Shown piece by piece: positions 32,925 through 42,296 of a stretch of 64,000 nucleotides of DNA (the stretch's first letter is position 1; each line of letters opens with the position of its first letter). The notes under the pieces were generated by a model. The model did no database searches, was not told the origin of the DNA, and saw nothing but the letters and a program-made list of their open reading frames with translations. This stretch comes from Donghicola sp041224595 (GTDB taxonomy: Bacteria > Pseudomonadota > Alphaproteobacteria > Rhodobacterales > Rhodobacteraceae): NCBI RefSeq assembly GCF_041224595.1, contig NZ_JBGFGN010000113.1, positions 1 to 64,000 of the forward strand. Reading direction: 5' to 3'. The position numbers and the translations under genes were made by a program.

Positions 32925-33880
32925 CGACGAAGCCTCGGGTTGGACAGAATGGCAATCAGGTCGGCCAGAGTGATCAGCGACAGGTAGCTGACGCAGAAAA
33001 TCATGGCGCAGGACTGGATCAGGGGCAGATCGCGGGTGGCGACCGCATCGACCATCAGCTTGGCGACGCCGGGGTAGTTAAAGATCGTCTCGACGATGAT
33101 GACACCGCCCACCAAATAGCTCAGCGATAGCGCGACAGCGTTGGCGATCGGACCCAAAGCGTTGGGCAACGCGTGGCCCAGAACCATCCGGCGGCGCGAG
33201 GCACCTTTGAGCAGGGCCATTTCCACGTAGGGGGTGTTGATCGTCTCGATCACCGCGGCGCGGGTCATGCGGATCATCTGCGCAGAGACCACAAAAGACA
33301 GGGTGATCACCGGCATCGCATAAGCCTTTAGCATCGCGGCCCAACTATCCACGTTCGCGCCATAGGCCAGCGCGGGCAGCCACCCGAGCCACACGGCAAA
33401 GATCAGAACGGCCAGCGTCGCGACCATGAACTCGGGCACCGAAATGACCGAGATCGTCGCGACGGACACCATGCGATCGAACACAGATCCCTTCCACATG
33501 GCCGCGCCGATCCCGAGTGCCAGCGCGATCGGCACAGACACCAAGGTCGTCACGCCTGCGAGCCGCAGGGAATTGATCAATCGCCCGCCCATCAAATCGC
33601 TAACTGCCATCTTGTTCACATAGGATGTGCCCATGTCGCCCCCCGCCAGACCGACCAGCCAACCGACAAAGCGGTGCATGGCGGGCTCGTCCAGTCCCAT
33701 TGCGGTGCGCAATCCGGCCACAGCTTCGGGGGTCGCGGCCTGCCCCAGCAGGATTTCGGCGACGTCACCGGGCAACAGCTCGGTGGCGAAAAAGACGGCA
33801 AAGGACACAATGACCAGCGTCAGCAAGGCAATGCCAAGCCGCTGGGAAACAAGGATCCATGGCAAGAGCGATTTGGGCAA
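32921..33880 (-). CDS. ABC transporter permease (DppB type)
   Basis: A 319-residue permease: first segment near residues 8-33 followed by the large periplasmic loop with LPGDVAEILLGQAATPEA and an EAA loop ALLKGASRRRMVLGHALPNA. No ATG is available at the expected N-terminus. TTG 33880 has GAGGTG 4 bp upstream and gives the family start LPKSLLPWILVSQRL; a second TTG at 33940 would add 20 residues. Start choice is therefore uncertain by 20 codons. It follows the binding-protein gene by about 70 bp. Confidence 0.88.
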   Translation of the reverse strand: MPKSLLPWILVSQRLGIALLTLVIVSFAVFFATELLPGDVAEILLGQAATPEAVAGLRTAMGLDEPAMHRFVGWLVGLAGGDMGTSYVNKMAVSDLMGGRLINSLRLAGVTTLVSVPIALALGIGAAMWKGSVFDRMVSVATISVISVPEFMVATLAVLIFAVWLGWLPALAYGANVDSWAAMLKAYAMPVITLSFVVSAQMIRMTRAAVIETINTPYVEMALLKGASRRRMVLGHALPNALGPIANAVALSLSYLVGGVIIVETIFNYPGVAKLMVDAVATRDLPLIQSCAMIFCVSYLSLITLADLIAILSNPRLRR

Positions 33881-33949
33881 ACGGACACCTCGGCCAATTG
33901 GGAATTCAGGGAAAGGCCCGCGCCAGATGGCACGGGCCAAAGGTTGGCC

Positions 33950-35569
33950 TTAGGCAGCGCCGTCGAGCCAGACGTACTCGGCAAAGGCATAGCCCATCTG
34001 GCCACCCAGCGGGTTCGGCGCCAGACCCTTGAGATTCGACGAGATCGCATCGACGTTGGAAATGTAGGCGGGAATGATGGTGCCTGCCTCGTTTGCGACC
34101 ATCTCCTGCATTTCCCAGTAGATCGAGGTCCGCTTGTCTTCGTCCAGTGCGCCGCGCGCTTCGACCAGCATGGAGTCGAACTTGTCCGACTTGTACTGGC
34201 TCTCGTTCCACGGGGCGTCCGAGGTGTAGAGCAGCGAGAACAGGATGTCCGGCGTGGGGCGCGGGTTGATGTTGCCGAAGTGCACGGGCGCCTTCAGCCA
34301 GTAGTTCGACCAGTAGCCATCGGAGGGCACGCGATCGACCTTGAGGTTCATGCCGATCTCGGCGCCTGCCTGCTGGACGATCATCGCCATATCCACCGAC
34401 GAAGTCGCCGCGTCAGAGGCTACAATCGGAACCTCGGCGCCCATCAGGCCGGCCTTTTCAAAATAGAACTTGGCCTGCTCGGGGTCATAGGCTTTGGGCG
34501 CGATGTTGGGGTTGTGGTACTTGTTCGCTGCCGACACGGGCTGGTCGTTTCCGATTTCGGCCAGACCGCGGAACACCGATTTCTGGATGGCTTCGCGGTT
34601 GATCAGGTGCTTCATGCCTTCGATGAAGCCCTCTTTCATGCCGGGGTCCAGATCCTTGCGGATGTTCAGATTGGTGTAGTTGCCCGAAGTGGTGATCGAG
34701 GTCGCGACCGAAGGCTGACCTTCGAGCATCCGCAGCGAACGGGCGTTCACGGCAGCCGCCACTTGGATATCACCGGACAGCAGGGCGTTTACGCGGGCGT
34801 TGTTGTCGGGGATCGCAAAGTATTCGTAGCTGTCCAGATAGACAGTGTTGCCCTTGAAGTAATTGGGGTTTTTCACCGCAACCGAGCGTACGCCGGGTTC
34901 GAACACTTCGCAGATGAAGGGGCCGGTGCCGTTGGCGGTGGTGAAATCGGTTGTGCCGTCCTTGATGATCATGAAGTGGTGCAGCGCCAGAATGGTCGGC
35001 AGGTCGGCGTTGGGCGCGGCCAGCACGACCTTGACGGTGCTGTCGTCCAGTTTGGTGATCTCGGTCATCTGCTTGGCGATCGAGTTCACTTTGGAGCCAA
35101 CCGCTTCGTCCAGATGGCGCTTCAGCGAGAAGACAACATCATCGGCGGTCATGGTCGAGCCGTCGTGGAATTCAACACCGGACTTCAGTTTGATTTCCCA
35201 AGTCTGCGCGTCGTCAGTCGAGATGCTCTCGGCCAGTTCCATTTCGGTCACACCGCCTTCGGCAAGGAAGGTAAGGCGGTTGTAGAAGGAACAGCAGCGC
35301 ACGTAGTCGGTAGAGAGGGACGCCTTGGCCGGGTCCAGCGTATCAGCGGTCGAGGACGACCAACCAGCCGCCTTGATGCTGCCGCCAAAGACGGGGGTCG
35401 CTGCAACGGCTTGGGTCGCGCGGGTCAGCAACGAGCCACCAACGGCCATGCCGACGCCCGACGCCATCAGCATCTTGAGCAGTTCACGGCGCGAGGCACC
35501 GCGGCGGATCATGCCTTCGACCATCGCGTCGTCGCGGCTAGTCCAATTGTTGGGGGTGTTCTTGGTCAT
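33950..35569 (-). CDS. ABC transporter substrate-binding protein (peptide/opine family, SBP_bac_5)
   Basis: A 539-residue periplasmic binding protein. A Tat-like leader is seen (SRRELLKMLMASG, then a hydrophobic run ending AVAA near residue 57), followed by the cluster-C fold with AVKNPNYFKGNTVYLDSYEY. ATG 35569 begins MTKNTPNNW; an upstream ATG (35629) would add 20 residues. It sets the substrate of the transporter; the surrounding deacylase, aminotransferase and oxidases suggest an amino-acid conjugate rather than a plain peptide, but that is inference. Confidence 0.92.
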   Translation of the reverse strand: MTKNTPNNWTSRDDAMVEGMIRRGASRRELLKMLMASGVGMAVGGSLLTRATQAVAATPVFGGSIKAAGWSSSTADTLDPAKASLSTDYVRCCSFYNRLTFLAEGGVTEMELAESISTDDAQTWEIKLKSGVEFHDGSTMTADDVVFSLKRHLDEAVGSKVNSIAKQMTEITKLDDSTVKVVLAAPNADLPTILALHHFMIIKDGTTDFTTANGTGPFICEVFEPGVRSVAVKNPNYFKGNTVYLDSYEYFAIPDNNARVNALLSGDIQVAAAVNARSLRMLEGQPSVATSITTSGNYTNLNIRKDLDPGMKEGFIEGMKHLINREAIQKSVFRGLAEIGNDQPVSAANKYHNPNIAPKAYDPEQAKFYFEKAGLMGAEVPIVASDAATSSVDMAMIVQQAGAEIGMNLKVDRVPSDGYWSNYWLKAPVHFGNINPRPTPDILFSLLYTSDAPWNESQYKSDKFDSMLVEARGALDEDKRTSIYWEMQEMVANEAGTIIPAYISNVDAISSNLKGLAPNPLGGQMGYAFAEYVWLDGAA

Positions 35570-35641
35570 GTGTTTATTCCCTGTTGTTCTGTTGGAGAGG
35601 AAGACGGCCTTGCGATCTTGTCGCCGCATAAGCCTTTGAAG

Positions 35642-36373
35642 TTATTTTCCGAAGGCGGCGTCTGCAGCCTCGGCCAGTTCCATAAGCGAGTGGAAGTGGT
35701 AATCAGGTTCGGTGAACTCTTTGGGTTCGATGGTGCCGCCGTAGCCGTTCTGTGCGTGACGGCGCTGGATCCATGCGTTCGTCATGCCTAGTTCGCGCGA
35801 GATACCGATGTCGTGGTATTGGCTTTGAGCGGTGTGTAGGATGTCGGATTTGGCGCCGCCATCGGTCTGGGCCCACGCAAACACATGGTGGAAATAGGCG
35901 GGATCAGGCTTCTCCGTCTTGGTGTCGTCGGTGGTGAAGCCCGCGTAGAACGGATTGCCCAGTTTCTCGGCGAACTTGTCAAAGGCCCAGCGCTGCGCGT
36001 TGGTCATGGCGACCAGCTTGTAGTGCTGCTTGAGCTTGGCCATGGCGGCGGCGCTGTCGGGGAACGGTTTCGCGTCACCGACGCTGTCCACCATGAACTG
36101 ACGGTATTCGGGGGTGTCGGGCAGACCGAAGGCTTCCGCGATACGGCCATAGCAGCGGCCCATATCGTCGGGGAACAGGCCCGCGCCGGGCTCGTAGCGA
36201 GCATCGCGGTACACGGCGAGCGCAGCCTCTCCATCGACATCGATGCCTTCTTTTCTGGCAATGGTGGCAAGGGCGTCTTTGATCGCGCCTTCGAAGTCGA
36301 TCAGGGTGCCGACCACGTCAAAGGTCAGGTAGCTGAAAGCGGTCAAGGGTTTCACGGCAGTTGTGGTTGCCAT
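35642..36373 (-). CDS. Haloacid dehalogenase type II family hydrolase (copy 1)
   Basis: A 243-residue HAD-superfamily protein: motif I LTFDVVGTLIDF (nucleophile D19), motif II MTNAQRW, motif III Lys in TEKPDP and a C-terminal acidic motif. Type II haloacid dehalogenases hydrolyse L-2-haloacids, but many paralogues in catabolic operons have other or unknown substrates. 72 bp upstream of the binding-protein gene on the same strand. A second, diverged copy lies at 41619-42284 at the other side of the operon. Confidence 0.85.
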   Translation of the reverse strand: MATTTAVKPLTAFSYLTFDVVGTLIDFEGAIKDALATIARKEGIDVDGEAALAVYRDARYEPGAGLFPDDMGRCYGRIAEAFGLPDTPEYRQFMVDSVGDAKPFPDSAAAMAKLKQHYKLVAMTNAQRWAFDKFAEKLGNPFYAGFTTDDTKTEKPDPAYFHHVFAWAQTDGGAKSDILHTAQSQYHDIGISRELGMTNAWIQRRHAQNGYGGTIEPKEFTEPDYHFHSLMELAEAADAAFGK

Positions 36374-36660
36374 TTTCGGCGGTCCTTTGTTGTCGAATGC
36401 GCCCGAGGGCGGCGGATCAGATGCCGGGAAACGAGGAGCAAACAGCAGAAGGTTCTGTCTGCCTCGGCGATGCGCAGCGAAGGCATTTTATGCACGCATC
36501 CCTTGTTTTACTGACCTATACGCTGGTCTTTCATTTCCCTGTTACACTCAGCTTGGCCTCAAACCCCGCAGGCAAAACGCTTAAAATGTGCGGGGCGGCG
36601 GCATATTCTGCTGAACTGGCACGGGACGCGGCATTTCGCACCGCAGCCCGAAAAAGCGTC
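36374..36660. other. Intergenic gap inside the minus-strand operon
   Basis: 287 bp between the GhrA-like and the HAD gene, both minus strand, with lower GC than the genes around it. It is long enough for a promoter for the HAD-transporter part. I see no gene and no clear hairpin. Confidence 0.4.
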
Positions 36661-37572
36661 TCAGTAGCCCCGCGATTGGTCCACCAAACCTGGGATATCA
36701 TCGCCCGAGCGGAGCGCGCGGATCACGTTGAGCGCGTGTTCTGCACCCTCTGCGTAGTCGGTGACCGAGCCCACATGGGGCGTGATGATCACGCGCGGAT
36801 CAGTCCAAGCCCAATGGTCAGCGGGCAAGGGTTCTGGATTGGTCACATCCATCATCACGCTGTGGATTTGACCGGAGTCGAGCGCCGATTTCAGCGCTTT
36901 CATATCCAGTTGGCCGCCCCGCCCCGCGTGAACCAGCATTGCGCCTGCGGGCAGTTGATTGAACACATCCTGTCCCAGAATACCGCGCGTTTCCTTGGTC
37001 AGGGGCAGCAGGCAGACCAGAAAATCGGTGCGCTGCAAGAAAACAGGCAGATCCTCTGCGCCGTACACCTCAATACCGTCCACAGGGGTCCCCGAGCGGC
37101 TCCAGCCCGCGACATCAAACCCGAGGCTCGACAGCGTCTGCGCGGTCAAAGCGCCAATCCGCCCCATGCCCATGATCCCCACGCGGCGGCTTTGGCTGGA
37201 TTGGATGCCTTGGGATTTCCATGTTCCCGTCTTCGCTTGCTCTATGTAAGCGGGCATCTGGCGGTGCAGCATGAGCGTTGCCATAACCACCCAATCGCGG
37301 ACCATGGGGGCGATGCTGCTCGCGATGGTACGCGTCAGCACAACGCCCTCTGGCATCGGGGGCATGTGATCCACGCCAGCCGCTACGCAGATCACAGCCT
37401 TTAGGTTGGGATAAATGCTCAGGTCGGCGGGGGGCTTCCAGCAAGCAATATGAGTGACTTCGGCGGGGTCGGTGACGGCCTCTTCGCCGATAATCATCGG
37501 TACGCCCGCAGCGTCGAAGATAGGCTGCCAAACCGCGGCGCGGTCTGGCAGAGAGGTATAGAGCAGCGCCAT
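36661..37572 (-). CDS. ghrA: 2-hydroxyacid dehydrogenase (glyoxylate/hydroxypyruvate reductase A type)
   Basis: A 303-residue D-2-hydroxyacid dehydrogenase. NAD-binding GIMGMGRIGALTAQ, PLTKETRGILG and the catalytic His in ITPHVGSVTDYAEG are present, with GhrA-like wording (VVMATLMLHRQMPAYIEQ). It reduces a 2-oxo acid such as glyoxylate with NAD(P)H. Its ATG overlaps the stop of the aminotransferase gene (TGATG), so they are coupled and may act in sequence. Confidence 0.88.
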   Translation of the reverse strand: MALLYTSLPDRAAVWQPIFDAAGVPMIIGEEAVTDPAEVTHIACWKPPADLSIYPNLKAVICVAAGVDHMPPMPEGVVLTRTIASSIAPMVRDWVVMATLMLHRQMPAYIEQAKTGTWKSQGIQSSQSRRVGIMGMGRIGALTAQTLSSLGFDVAGWSRSGTPVDGIEVYGAEDLPVFLQRTDFLVCLLPLTKETRGILGQDVFNQLPAGAMLVHAGRGGQLDMKALKSALDSGQIHSVMMDVTNPEPLPADHWAWTDPRVIITPHVGSVTDYAEGAEHALNVIRALRSGDDIPGLVDQSRGY

Positions 37573-38945
37573 CAGCGCAGCGCCGCGCGGATTTCGGGAT
37601 CATCGAGGGTCACGTCCAGCACCTTGCGGGTGCGTTCGATGATCATATCGATTTCCTCTTCGGTGCAGCAGAGCGGCGGCGCGTAGCCAAAGATGCCTTG
37701 GGCAAAGGAGCGGACGATCAGCCCATGCTCCCATGCACGGTCAAACAGGCGCGTGGCAGGCTGGACGCTGGCGGGCAGCGGGGTCTTGGCGTCCTTGTCG
37801 ATCACCAGTTCCACGGCGGCCAGCATTCCGCGACCGCGCACATCACCGACCAGCGGGTGATCCATCAGGCCCTTCAGACCGTCCATCAGACGCGCGCCCA
37901 TCTTCTCGCCATTCTCCAAGAGGCCGCCTTCGTACAGAGCTAGAACTTCCAGTCCGACAGCCGCCGAAACGGGATGGCCCGAGTAGGTGAAGCCGTGGCC
38001 GATCGCCTTGGCCCCTGCCCCATCGCTGAGGGTCTGGTAGACGTGATCCGACATGAACACCGCGCCCATAGGCACGTAGCCAGAGGTGAGGCCTTTGGCT
38101 GTGGTCATCAGATCAGGCACGATGCCCTCTTCGGCGCAGGCAAACAGCGGGCCGGTGCGGCCGAAACCGGTGATCACCTCGTCCGCGATGAACAGGACGC
38201 CGTATTCGGTGCAGACGTCGCGCATCGCCTTGATCCAGCCCTTGGGCGGCACCAGAACGCCGCCCGAGCCTTGGATCGGCTCCACGTAGAAGGCTGCGAC
38301 TTTGTCCGCGCCGATGGCTTCGATCTTGGCCCGCAGTTCGGCGACCGAAGCGTCAATGATCGCCTGCGGGTCGGTGCCCACGGGATTGCGATACACATAG
38401 TGCGACGAAATCTTGTGCTGCCAAGGATAGGGCAAGCCGAACCCGTCGTGAAACGCGCTCAGCGCGGTCAGGCCGGCCCCGAGCGAGGACGAGCCGTGAT
38501 ATCCATTCTCGACCGAGATGAACTGGTCGCGATCCGGCTGACCTTTGGCGTGCCAGTAGTAGCGGACGAACCGAATGGTACTGTCCACCGCGTCCGACCC
38601 GCCCAGAGTGAAATAAACGTGGTTCAGATCACCGGGGGCACGTTCGGCCAGCGCCGCAGCCAGCTTGATCGGCGCCTCTGCCCCCAGATCAAAGTACCCA
38701 GTGGCATAGGGCAAACGACGCATTTGTTCGGTTGCGGCCTCGATCACAGACTCCTGCCCATAGCCCGCGTTCACACACCACAGGCCCGCGAAACCGTCGA
38801 TCAACTCGCGCCCTTCGGCATCAGTGACGCGCGCGCCTTTGGCCGAGGTCAGGACGCGGACGCCGCGTGCCTCGTGGCCCTGAAAGGACGACACGGGGTG
38901 GATCAGGTGCTGGCGGTCCAGCTCGACAAGGGAATTGGTCAGCAT
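37572..38945 (-). CDS. Aspartate aminotransferase family protein (class III, omega-amino acid:pyruvate type)
   Basis: A 457-residue class III PLP transaminase: GSDAVDSTIRFVRYYW, D255 in FIADEVITGFGRTG, and PLP-lysine K284 in TTAKGLTSGY. The closest groups transfer amino groups from putrescine, beta-alanine, GABA or taurine to pyruvate. RBS GGAGC precedes the ATG by 7 bp. Positioned between the GNAT and the reductase genes. The donor is unknown. Confidence 0.9.
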   Translation of the reverse strand: MLTNSLVELDRQHLIHPVSSFQGHEARGVRVLTSAKGARVTDAEGRELIDGFAGLWCVNAGYGQESVIEAATEQMRRLPYATGYFDLGAEAPIKLAAALAERAPGDLNHVYFTLGGSDAVDSTIRFVRYYWHAKGQPDRDQFISVENGYHGSSSLGAGLTALSAFHDGFGLPYPWQHKISSHYVYRNPVGTDPQAIIDASVAELRAKIEAIGADKVAAFYVEPIQGSGGVLVPPKGWIKAMRDVCTEYGVLFIADEVITGFGRTGPLFACAEEGIVPDLMTTAKGLTSGYVPMGAVFMSDHVYQTLSDGAGAKAIGHGFTYSGHPVSAAVGLEVLALYEGGLLENGEKMGARLMDGLKGLMDHPLVGDVRGRGMLAAVELVIDKDAKTPLPASVQPATRLFDRAWEHGLIVRSFAQGIFGYAPPLCCTEEEIDMIIERTRKVLDVTLDDPEIRAALR

Positions 38946-38960
38946 AATCTTGCTCCGGAA

Positions 38961-39812
38961 TTAGCCGAGTGCCTGAGACACGAGGGCGAAGGTTTTGAAA
39001 GGGGTGGGATGGGGCGCGTGAGCGGGCATCTGCATGGCGGTGCCGCCGCCCACGTGGGTCAGACCCAGCGTTTCCATGTGCCCGCCAAGGGCGTCCGAGG
39101 TCAGGTCGATCCGCAGGAATTTGCCTTTGACTTGGGTCGCGGCGGCGTCGATCAGGGCGCGGGCGGCGATCGCATCTTCGGCCACCACGGGGCCGACGAC
39201 CATGCCCCTGCCAAATTCACGCAGCATGGCAAAGCCGCCGGCGGTCGTCAGGACGGTGCCGGTGGCGGCGATCTGTTCCAGCAAGGCATGGCGCGACATA
39301 CCGGACGCGGCCTGATCGATTTTGGTCAGGTTATGCAGGTCGGCCTTGTCCTTTTTTACAGGCTGTTCGGGGGCACGCGCCTGCGCGATGCCTTGGTACT
39401 GGAGGATCTGGCCATGGGCGACAAACCCCAGCTTTTCATACAAAGGCAGGCCATCAGCGGTCGCCACCAGCCGCAGGGTTCTCCCCTGTCCCAGCGCGAT
39501 GATCGCATCCATGAGGCGGCGGCCAAGGCCGCGTCCACGGCAGGCCTCGTCCACGATGATCATGTTCAGGGTCGCCACGTCGCCGAAATCCGAGCACAGG
39601 GCGGTGCCGACAATCTGATCCCCATCCAGCGCCACGACCCCTTGGGCGGTGGTCAGCGTCAGGGCCCAATCCGCGGCGCGGTGAGGCCATCCGGCCTGCT
39701 GCGACAGGCGCACGGCCCCATCAATGTGATCGTGACCGAAGGGGGCAAACGTGATCTGCTCAGGCGAAGGGGTGTTCAGGGTGTCCATCGTCATCGGGTC
39801 CATTCTGTTCAT
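38961..39812 (-). CDS. GNAT family N-acetyltransferase (two-domain, copy 1)
   Basis: A 283-residue protein with an N-terminal GNAT domain (acetyl-CoA loop RGRGLGRRLMDAII near 93-106) and a C-terminal YitH/Acetyltransf_18-like domain containing GPVVAEDAIAARALIDAA. It should acetylate a small amine or amino acid. It is a diverged paralogue of the product at 43618-44580. Several ATGs occur at the start (39812, 39803, 39794, 39788) and the right one cannot be decided. 15 bp before the aminotransferase gene. Confidence 0.85.
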   Translation of the reverse strand: MNRMDPMTMDTLNTPSPEQITFAPFGHDHIDGAVRLSQQAGWPHRAADWALTLTTAQGVVALDGDQIVGTALCSDFGDVATLNMIIVDEACRGRGLGRRLMDAIIALGQGRTLRLVATADGLPLYEKLGFVAHGQILQYQGIAQARAPEQPVKKDKADLHNLTKIDQAASGMSRHALLEQIAATGTVLTTAGGFAMLREFGRGMVVGPVVAEDAIAARALIDAAATQVKGKFLRIDLTSDALGGHMETLGLTHVGGGTAMQMPAHAPHPTPFKTFALVSQALG

Positions 39813-39923
39813 GGCCAGATTAGGAGGACGCCCACGGCATGATCCGTTTGATGCTGTGGCAGCGCGGCAGTTTGGGCTGCCTATGCCCCGCTTCGCCGCA
39901 GAAAATGCCGCTGGTGATTGGGG

Positions 39924-41042
39924 TTAGGCCGACAGGTGGCGGCCGAGTGCCAGAACCATCTGCGCGGCGGCATCTAGTTCGTGGGTGGTCAGGTATTCCT
40001 CTGGCTTGTGCGCGCGGGAGATGTCGCCCGGCCCGCAAATCACCGAGGGGATGCCCGCCTGCTGGAAAAGACCCGCTTCGGTGCCGTAACTGACTGCGCC
40101 GATTGAGGAATTTCCCGAAAGGTGTTCGGCGAGTTTGGCCAAGGGGGCCTCTGGGGCGAGGGCTAAAGCGGGATAGGACGAGATGATCTCGGCGGTCACT
40201 TCAGGCGTGCAGGATGCGATGATCGGGGCAAGCAGGGTTTCGGGGTCAACACCGGCGATGGCGCGGGCTTCGATCTGGGCCGATGCGTGGTCGGGTATGA
40301 TGTTGACCGCTTGGCCACCCGCCACCGTCCCGATTTGCAAAGACGAATATGGGGGCGCGAAACGGTCATCGGAGGGGCCGGATTTCAGTGCGTCTGCCTG
40401 TTTCGCCGCCGCTAGTAGCACCGGAAGCAGGGCGTGAATCGCGTTTGCCCCCAGGTCAGGGCGAGAACTGTGGCCCGAGACCCCTTTGGCAGTTAGACGC
40501 AGGGCGGCTTTGCCTTTGTGCGCCAGCACAGGGGTCATGCCCGACGGCTCGCCCACAAAACAGCCCAAGGGCGCAGCGATCAGGTCAGGAAGGGCGGCAA
40601 TCAGGTGCGGCACACCTTTGCACCCTGCCTCTTCGTCATAGGACAGGGCGATATGGATGGGCGGGGACAGGGGCATCGCGGCCAGATCGGGGGCCATTGC
40701 CAGCACAGCAGCGACATAGCCTTTCATATCGCAGGCCCCGCGCCCGATCAGCCGGTCGCCGTCACGGCGCAGGGTGAACGGATCGGCCAGCCACTCGGGT
40801 TCACCCGCAGGAACGACATCCACATGGCCCGACAGGATGTACCCTGGCACCGCAGGATCGCCGATGGTCGCCAGCAGATTATACCGGTCGCCCTCGGGCC
40901 CTAGCAGCAGATGATGCGGGATGCCGTGGCCGGTCAGGTAGGCGCTGACAAACTCCATCAGCGCGCCGTTGCCCTGCCCCACCACTGTCGGGAAACCAAC
41001 CAACCGTTCCAGCATCTGCTCGGGCGTGTACCGATCCGCCAT
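39924..41042 (-). CDS. argE: Acetylornithine deacetylase-like M20 metallohydrolase
   Basis: A 372-residue M20 family amidohydrolase: metal-site motifs LSGHVDVVPAGEPEW and GRGACDMKGYVA, YDEEAGCKGVPHL with the catalytic Glu pair, and a dimerisation domain at about 175-290. ArgE removes the acyl group from N-acetylornithine; in this operon an N-acyl amino acid brought in by the transporter is as likely. 3 bp after the cupin gene and 111 bp before the GNAT gene, so acetyl addition and removal are encoded side by side. Confidence 0.88.
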   Translation of the reverse strand: MADRYTPEQMLERLVGFPTVVGQGNGALMEFVSAYLTGHGIPHHLLLGPEGDRYNLLATIGDPAVPGYILSGHVDVVPAGEPEWLADPFTLRRDGDRLIGRGACDMKGYVAAVLAMAPDLAAMPLSPPIHIALSYDEEAGCKGVPHLIAALPDLIAAPLGCFVGEPSGMTPVLAHKGKAALRLTAKGVSGHSSRPDLGANAIHALLPVLLAAAKQADALKSGPSDDRFAPPYSSLQIGTVAGGQAVNIIPDHASAQIEARAIAGVDPETLLAPIIASCTPEVTAEIISSYPALALAPEAPLAKLAEHLSGNSSIGAVSYGTEAGLFQQAGIPSVICGPGDISRAHKPEEYLTTHELDAAAQMVLALGRHLSA

Positions 41043-41045
41043 GAC

Positions 41046-41414
41046 TTAGGACGCGATCACAAAGATTTTGCGCAGGGTTTCCAGCGTCTCCCACGTGCCG
41101 ACAAAGCCGGGCTTCATAATAAAGCTATCGCCAGCGGCAAAGGTATGGCTTTCCCCGCCATCCTCGGTGATCACGCACTTACCCGACAGAATGTGACAGA
41201 ATTCAAAGGTTTCGCCCTTCATCGAGATGGTCTTGCCCGGAGTCGTCTCCCATATGCCGGTGCGGATTTTTCCCCATTTGGAGGCTTCGGCGATGGCGGT
41301 GTCCAGCTCCCATGTTTGGTAGGCAGGGTTGCCCTCGATCAGGCGGTCGGGGGCGGCGGTTGCGCATACGGGGTCAAAGGTCGGCGCGGTGTTTACGGGC
41401 AAGAGTTTGGTCAT
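41046..41414 (-). CDS. Cupin domain-containing protein
   Basis: A 122-residue single-domain cupin with FEFCHILSGKCVITEDGGES and FAAGDSFIMKPGFVGTWE (cupin motifs 1 and 2). Small EutQ/DUF861-like cupins of this form are often of unknown activity. ATG 41414 chosen for MTKLLPVNTAP; an upstream frame to 41480 lacks support. First gene of the operon, divergent from the second HAD gene with about 204 bp between. Confidence 0.85.
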   Translation of the reverse strand: MTKLLPVNTAPTFDPVCATAAPDRLIEGNPAYQTWELDTAIAEASKWGKIRTGIWETTPGKTISMKGETFEFCHILSGKCVITEDGGESHTFAAGDSFIMKPGFVGTWETLETLRKIFVIAS

Positions 41415-41618
41415 GTCAGGTCCATTCCATTGGTCTGCCGCCAGAGTGCCCTGCCCGCTCCCGTGCCAGTCACCGAACATCGCTCCTTGGCGGCATCCCG
41501 TGCCGTGGACCCTCGGGGATACGCAATTTCATGCCACGAAACGGGCAAACGCGGCGCACTGTGCCTAGCTGCCCGCTCCAGACTGACAGCATCCAGAGAA
41601 CGTCCAAGGACCGCTGAC

Positions 41619-42284
41619 ATGACCTTCCGCCCCAAATTCATCACCTTTGACTGCCACGGCACCATGATCCTGTTCGATATGGCCGGAGCCGCGCGCGACC
41701 ACTATAGCGCGATGCTGACGCCTGCGCAGATGGACACATTCATCGCCGATTTCTCGGCTTACCGTCTGGACGAGGTGCTCGGCGCGTGGAAACCCTATGC
41801 CGAGATCGTGCACAACGCGCTGGAGCGGACCTGCAAACGAAACGGCATCCCCTTTGATCCCGCTGTGGCCGAGGACATCTATAACCGCGTGCCGACATGG
41901 GGACCGCATGCGGATGTGCCCGCCGGTCTGGCCAAAATCGCGCCGGAAATACCGCTGGTGGCACTGACCAACTCGATGAACGCACAGATCCCGCACAACA
42001 TCGCGAAGCTTGGGGCGCCAATTGCCCATGTCTTCACTGCCGAAAGCGCGGGCGCTTACAAGCCGCAAATGAAGGCGTTTGAATACATGCTGGATCAACT
42101 GGGCTGCGGGCCGGAGGATATTCTGCACGTGTCCTCGAGCTTTCGTTACGATCTGATGACCGCCTACGACATGGGGATCAAGAACAAGGTCTTGGTGAAC
42201 CGTGGCCACGAGCCTGCGAACCCCTATTTCGGCTACACCGAGATCAAGGATATATCCGAACTGCCCGCCGTTGTGGGCCTGTAA
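41619..42284 (+). CDS. Haloacid dehalogenase type II family hydrolase (copy 2)
   Basis: A 221-residue HAD protein: motif I ITFDCHGTMILFDM (nucleophile D10), motif II ALTNSMNAQI, Lys in GAYKPQMKAF, and the acidic SSSFRYDLMTAYDMG. RBS AAGGA lies 8 bp before ATG 41619. Only distantly similar to the copy at 35642-36373. 12 bp before the oxidase gene, so the two form an operon divergent from the transporter operon. Confidence 0.87.
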   Translation: MTFRPKFITFDCHGTMILFDMAGAARDHYSAMLTPAQMDTFIADFSAYRLDEVLGAWKPYAEIVHNALERTCKRNGIPFDPAVAEDIYNRVPTWGPHADVPAGLAKIAPEIPLVALTNSMNAQIPHNIAKLGAPIAHVFTAESAGAYKPQMKAFEYMLDQLGCGPEDILHVSSSFRYDLMTAYDMGIKNKVLVNRGHEPANPYFGYTEIKDISELPAVVGL

Positions 42285-42296
42285 GCGGAGGCCGCT

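Noticed and set aside
40911..41618. A long plus-strand frame running into the second HAD gene
   Set aside because: It overlaps the minus-strand argE and cupin genes and has no family features; the HAD protein starts at 41619 with an AAGGA box.
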